From contig CAJLVH010000014.1 in the NCBI GenBank assembly GCA_905210055.1, positions 1 through 24,941 on the forward strand: a DNA stretch of 24,941 nt. The letters run 5' to 3'. The stretch comes from an uncultured Enorma sp. (GTDB lineage: Bacteria > Actinomycetota > Coriobacteriia > Coriobacteriales > Coriobacteriaceae). The position numbers and the translations under genes were made by a program. The notes beneath the pieces were generated by a model. It was given only the letters and a program-made list of their open reading frames with translations, was not told the origin of the DNA and did not search any database. Below, piece by piece: positions 22,390 through 24,941 of this stretch. Numbering within the stretch: position 1 is the stretch's first letter; every line of letters starts with the position of its first letter.

Positions 22390-22668
22390 ATGACCGTATC
22401 GAAGGAGCGCAAGGCGGAGCTCACCGCCGAGTTCGGCAAGAACGCGCAGGACACCGGCAACCCCAAGGTTCAGGTTGCCATCGCCACGGAGCGCATCCGC
22501 GAGCTCACTGAGCACATGAAGACCCATCCGAAGGACTTCCACACCCGCCGCGGCCTGCTCATGATCGTCGGCCATCGTCGTCGTCTTCTGTCTTACATCA
22601 AGAAGAACGACATCGTCGAGTATCGTGAACTTATCGCGAAGCTCGGCATCCGCGACAACATCCAGTAA
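22390..22668 (+). CDS. rpsO: 30S ribosomal protein S15
   Basis: A primary 16S rRNA-binding protein of the 30S platform, here 92 residues including the start Met. The sequence VSKERKAELTAEFGKNAQDTGNPKVQVAIATERIRELTEHMKTHPKDFHTRRGLLMIVGHRRRLLSYIKK is almost a consensus S15, including DTGSPEVQVA-like text, the H..DFH.RRGL.....RR..LL.Y motif and the basic C-terminus. GAAAGG lies upstream of the ATG at 22390. It has its own leader and terminator and precedes pnp, the classic rpsO-pnp pair. Confidence 0.98.
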   Translation: MTVSKERKAELTAEFGKNAQDTGNPKVQVAIATERIRELTEHMKTHPKDFHTRRGLLMIVGHRRRLLSYIKKNDIVEYRELIAKLGIRDNIQ

Positions 22669-22679
22669 GGTGTGCATGC

Positions 22680-22705
22680 AGGAGCCCCCGAGCGGGGCTC
22701 CTTTT
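22680..22705 (+). terminator. Rho-independent terminator after rpsO
   Basis: AGGAGCCCC (22680-22688) pairs with GGGGCTCCT (22694-22702); the loop is 5 nt and TTTT ends at 22705. It lies 11 bases after the rpsO stop. Readthrough to pnp is possible, as in E. coli. Confidence 0.9.
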
Positions 22706-22711
22706 CATGTG

Positions 22712-22791
22712 AGGGGAAGCGAGGTGCTTCCCTTGACGTTTGCCGGGCGCTTGTCCGGCATGAGGAAGCCCGTACGCAACGGGGCGTACGG
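22712..22791 (+). promoter_or_regulatory. Three tandem hairpins in the pnp leader
   Basis: Three stem-loops fill most of the gap before pnp. First, AGGGGAAGC (22712-22720) with GCTTCCCTT (22726-22734). Second, TGCCGG (22741-22746) with CCGGCA (22755-22760). Third, CCGTACGC (22770-22777) with GCGTACGG (22784-22791). A -35-like TTGACG is at 22733-22738, but no good -10 follows. In E. coli the pnp leader is a double-stranded RNA target for RNase III and PNPase autoregulation; a similar role here is inference. Confidence 0.5.
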
Positions 22792-22806
22792 AGATGAAGG
22801 AGAGAA

Positions 22807-24941
22807 ATGTCACTCGTAACCAAGACCTTTGAGCTCTACGGCAAAACCTACACGCTCGAGGCGGGCGAACTCGCCAAGCAGGCGACCGGCGCCGCCCTGG
22901 TCAAGCAAGCAGACACGACGGCCCTCGTGACCGTCGTGGTCTCGAAGGAGCGGAAAAACTACGACTTCTTCCCGCTCACCGTCGATTTCAACGAGAAGAT
23001 GTACGCGGCCGGACGCATCCCGGGCGGCTACCTCAAGCGTGAGGGTCGTCCTTCTGAAAAGGCCACGCTTACCGCGCGTATGATCGACCGCCCCATTCGC
23101 CCGAGCTTCCCGGACGGCTTCCGCAACGAGGTGCAGATCGTTGCCACCTCGCTCGTGGCCGACCAGAAGAACCCCATCGACGTGATCTGCACTATGGGTG
23201 CCTCGCTCGCCCTCACATTGGGCGGCGTTCCCTTCGAGGGTCCCCTGGCGTGCGTGCGCATCGGTCGCAACAAGGAGACGGGCGAGTTCATCGTGAACCC
23301 CACGTATGAGGAGCGCGAGAACTCTGATCTCGACCTCGAGCTCGCCGGCACGCGCGACTTCATCTCCATGGTGGAGGCCGGTGCCGAGGAGGTCACCGAG
23401 GACGACATGCTCGCTGCCATGCGCTTCGGCCAGGAGGCCATCGGCGCGTTCTGCGACGCTCAGCTCGCCTTCGTCGAGGAGTGGGAGCGCGTAAACGGGC
23501 CCATCCAGCAGAAGGAGTACGAGCTCGATCAACCCGTGCCTGAGGTCGAGGAGCGCATCTTCGCCCACTACGACGAGATGTACGCGGCGCTCTCCGATGC
23601 CGACAAGCTTTCTCGCATCGCGCACGTCGAAGAGCTGAAAGAGCATATCCGTGCCGAGTTCACCGAGGAGGAACAGCTCGCCTGGGAGCGCGAGATCCCG
23701 GTGAACCTCAAGAAGCTCGAGAAGAAGGCTATGCGCACCATGGTCGTCGAGACGGGTGAGCGCGTTGACGGCCGTGCCGCCGACGAGATCCGTCCCATCA
23801 TGGTGAAGGATAGCTACCTGCCGCTCGTGCATGGGTCCGGCCTTTTCCAGCGCGGCCAGACCCAGGTGCTCTCGGTGCTCTCGCTCGGCATGCTGAGCGA
23901 AGGCCAGCGCCTCGACACCATCGAGCCGGTCGACGGCAAGCGCTACATGCACCAGTACAACTTCCCGCCGTTCTGCACCGGCGAGACCGGCCGCATCGGC
24001 GCGCCCAAGCGCCGCGAGATCGGCCACGGCAACCTTGCCGAGCGTGCGCTTCTCCCCGTGCTGCCCGACGAGACGGAGTTCCCGTATGCCATCCGCGTCG
24101 TCTCTGAGGTCATGGAGTCCAACGGTTCCTCCTCGATGGCGTCCACCTGCGCGAGCTGCCTTGCGCTCATGGACGGCGGCGTGCCGCTTAAGCGCCCCGT
24201 TTCCGGCATCGCCATGGGTCTCATCCAGGAAGAGGGCAAGACCGTCGTCCTCTCCGACATCCAGGGCATCGAGGACTTCCTCGGCGACATGGACTTCAAG
24301 GTAACGGGAACCGAGCGCGGCATCACCGCACTCCAGATGGACAATAAGGCCACCGGCCTCACCTTCGAGATTCTGAAGACCGCCCTTGAGCAGGCCAAGC
24401 AGGGCCGCGCCTTCATCTTGGGCAAGATGCTTGAGGTCATCCCTGCGCCGCGCGAGCAGCTGCGCTCGAGCGCGCCGCGCATCGAGACCATCATGGTGCC
24501 GGTGGACAAGATCCGCGACATCATCGGCAAGGGCGGCGACACCATCCGCGGCATCCAGGACGGCACGGGTACGACGATCAACGTCGAACAGGACGGCTCG
24601 GTCGTCGTCGGCGGCGTGGGCGACTCCGTGAACGCGGCGATTGACCAGATCAAGGAGATCATCCGCGAGCCCGAGGTCGGCGAGGTCTACGACGGCACCG
24701 TGGTGACGGTCAAGGACTTCGGCGCGTTCGTGCGCCTGTTCGGCGAGCATGACGGGCTCCTGCACATCTCCCGCGTCGCCGAGGGTCGCGTCGACCGCGT
24801 CGAGGACGTGCTGAACGTCGGCGATAGCGTGAAGGTCAAGGTCATTGAGGTCGATGACAAGGGCAAGGTCTCGCTTGACCGCCTCGATAAGCCGCAGGCG
24901 CCTGAGGGCTCCGGCAAGGGTTCGGGCGAAGGCCGTCCGCG
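22807..24941 (+). CDS. pnp: Polyribonucleotide nucleotidyltransferase (PNPase), 3' end beyond window
   Basis: Phosphorolytic 3'-5' exoribonuclease of mRNA decay. The frame is open from ATG 22807 (GAAGGAG upstream) to the end of the window, 711 codons, without a stop. Order of domains: first RNase PH domain (to about residue 215) with AAGRIPGGYLKREGRPSEKATLTARMIDRPIRPSFP. A helical domain follows (about 220-315). The second RNase PH domain (about 320-550) has RVDGRAADEIRPI, LVHGSGLFQRGQTQVL, EVMESNGSSSMASTCA and the metal-binding GLIQEEGKTVVLSDIQGIEDFLGDMDFKVTGT. A KH domain follows (VDKIRDIIGKGGDTIRGIQ, about 565-580). An S1 domain (GTVVTVKDFGAFVRLFGEHDGLLHISRV) starts at about 635. A Gly/Ser-rich tail begins before the cut. 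All key regions look intact. Confidence 0.97.
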   Translation, partial: MSLVTKTFELYGKTYTLEAGELAKQATGAALVKQADTTALVTVVVSKERKNYDFFPLTVDFNEKMYAAGRIPGGYLKREGRPSEKATLTARMIDRPIRPSFPDGFRNEVQIVATSLVADQKNPIDVICTMGASLALTLGGVPFEGPLACVRIGRNKETGEFIVNPTYEERENSDLDLELAGTRDFISMVEAGAEEVTEDDMLAAMRFGQEAIGAFCDAQLAFVEEWERVNGPIQQKEYELDQPVPEVEERIFAHYDEMYAALSDADKLSRIAHVEELKEHIRAEFTEEEQLAWEREIPVNLKKLEKKAMRTMVVETGERVDGRAADEIRPIMVKDSYLPLVHGSGLFQRGQTQVLSVLSLGMLSEGQRLDTIEPVDGKRYMHQYNFPPFCTGETGRIGAPKRREIGHGNLAERALLPVLPDETEFPYAIRVVSEVMESNGSSSMASTCASCLALMDGGVPLKRPVSGIAMGLIQEEGKTVVLSDIQGIEDFLGDMDFKVTGTERGITALQMDNKATGLTFEILKTALEQAKQGRAFILGKMLEVIPAPREQLRSSAPRIETIMVPVDKIRDIIGKGGDTIRGIQDGTGTTINVEQDGSVVVGGVGDSVNAAIDQIKEIIREPEVGEVYDGTVVTVKDFGAFVRLFGEHDGLLHISRVAEGRVDRVEDVLNVGDSVKVKVIEVDDKGKVSLDRLDKPQAPEGSGKGSGEGRP

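Noticed and set aside
22810..24765. 651-codon antisense ORF opposite pnp
   Set aside because: It mirrors the codon structure of a GC-rich gene. The sense frame encodes a full PNPase with all domains, so the antisense frame is a by-product.
1..24941. CRISPR arrays, tRNA genes, prophage or defence islands
   Set aside because: No regularly spaced repeats, no cloverleaf-like sequence, and no phage or defence proteins were seen; the gene content is housekeeping apart from the RAYT element.

Overview
This window is a continuous stretch of a GC-rich actinobacterial chromosome in which every convincing gene lies on the + strand. A Coriobacteriia genome (Collinsella, Olsenella or a near relative) fits best. 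Reasons: a helix-2-turn-helix actinobacterial integration host factor (mIHF) next to gmk and rpoZ; the comEA-comEC-holA-rpsT-lepA-hemW-dnaJ-mtaB-phoH-ybeY-dgkA-era-recO order shared by Firmicutes and Coriobacteriia; and a PyrK-dependent (type 1B) PyrD. The genus is an inference from gene content, not from a search.

Layout. Positions 1-1778 are the end of a pyrimidine operon (pyrK tail, pyrD, pyrF). Positions 1982-4405 hold mihF-gmk-rpoZ-thiI, closed by a strong terminator. Positions 4685-8877 hold comEA-comEC-holA. rpsT follows with its own promoter and terminator. Between rpsT and lepA lies a 125-130 nt rod-like structured RNA candidate that resembles 6S RNA in architecture. lepA, dusB and hemW follow, then two consecutive DnaJ-type genes, then a tightly coupled run mtaB-phoH-ybeY-dgkA with overlapping stop and start codons. 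era and recO come next. A REP-associated tyrosine transposase (RAYT) element with perfect 35-bp inverted ends sits directly against the recO stop codon. rpsO and its terminator, a hairpin-rich leader and a 3'-truncated pnp end the window.

How the genes fit together. Most are housekeeping functions in RNA and translation: GMP kinase, RNA polymerase omega, tRNA thiolation, methylthiolation and dihydrouridine formation, ribosomal proteins S20 and S15, EF4, Era, YbeY and PNPase. DNA uptake (ComEA/ComEC), replication (HolA), repair (RecO), envelope lipid recycling (DgkA) and protein folding (DnaJ) are also present.

The points most worth a second look are: (1) pyrF lacks about 15 residues in frame, including the conserved beta-strand with the VHA(S/A)GG motif; (2) the first DnaJ has a J domain and complete zinc fingers but ends in hydrophobic membrane segments instead of the second C-terminal domain; (3) the structured RNA upstream of lepA; (4) the RAYT element and two related GTCCC-type palindromes elsewhere in the window. 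No stretch longer than 300 bases lacks a gene or a described element; the longest intergenic regions (4406-4684, 9310-9611 and 1779-1981) are covered below.
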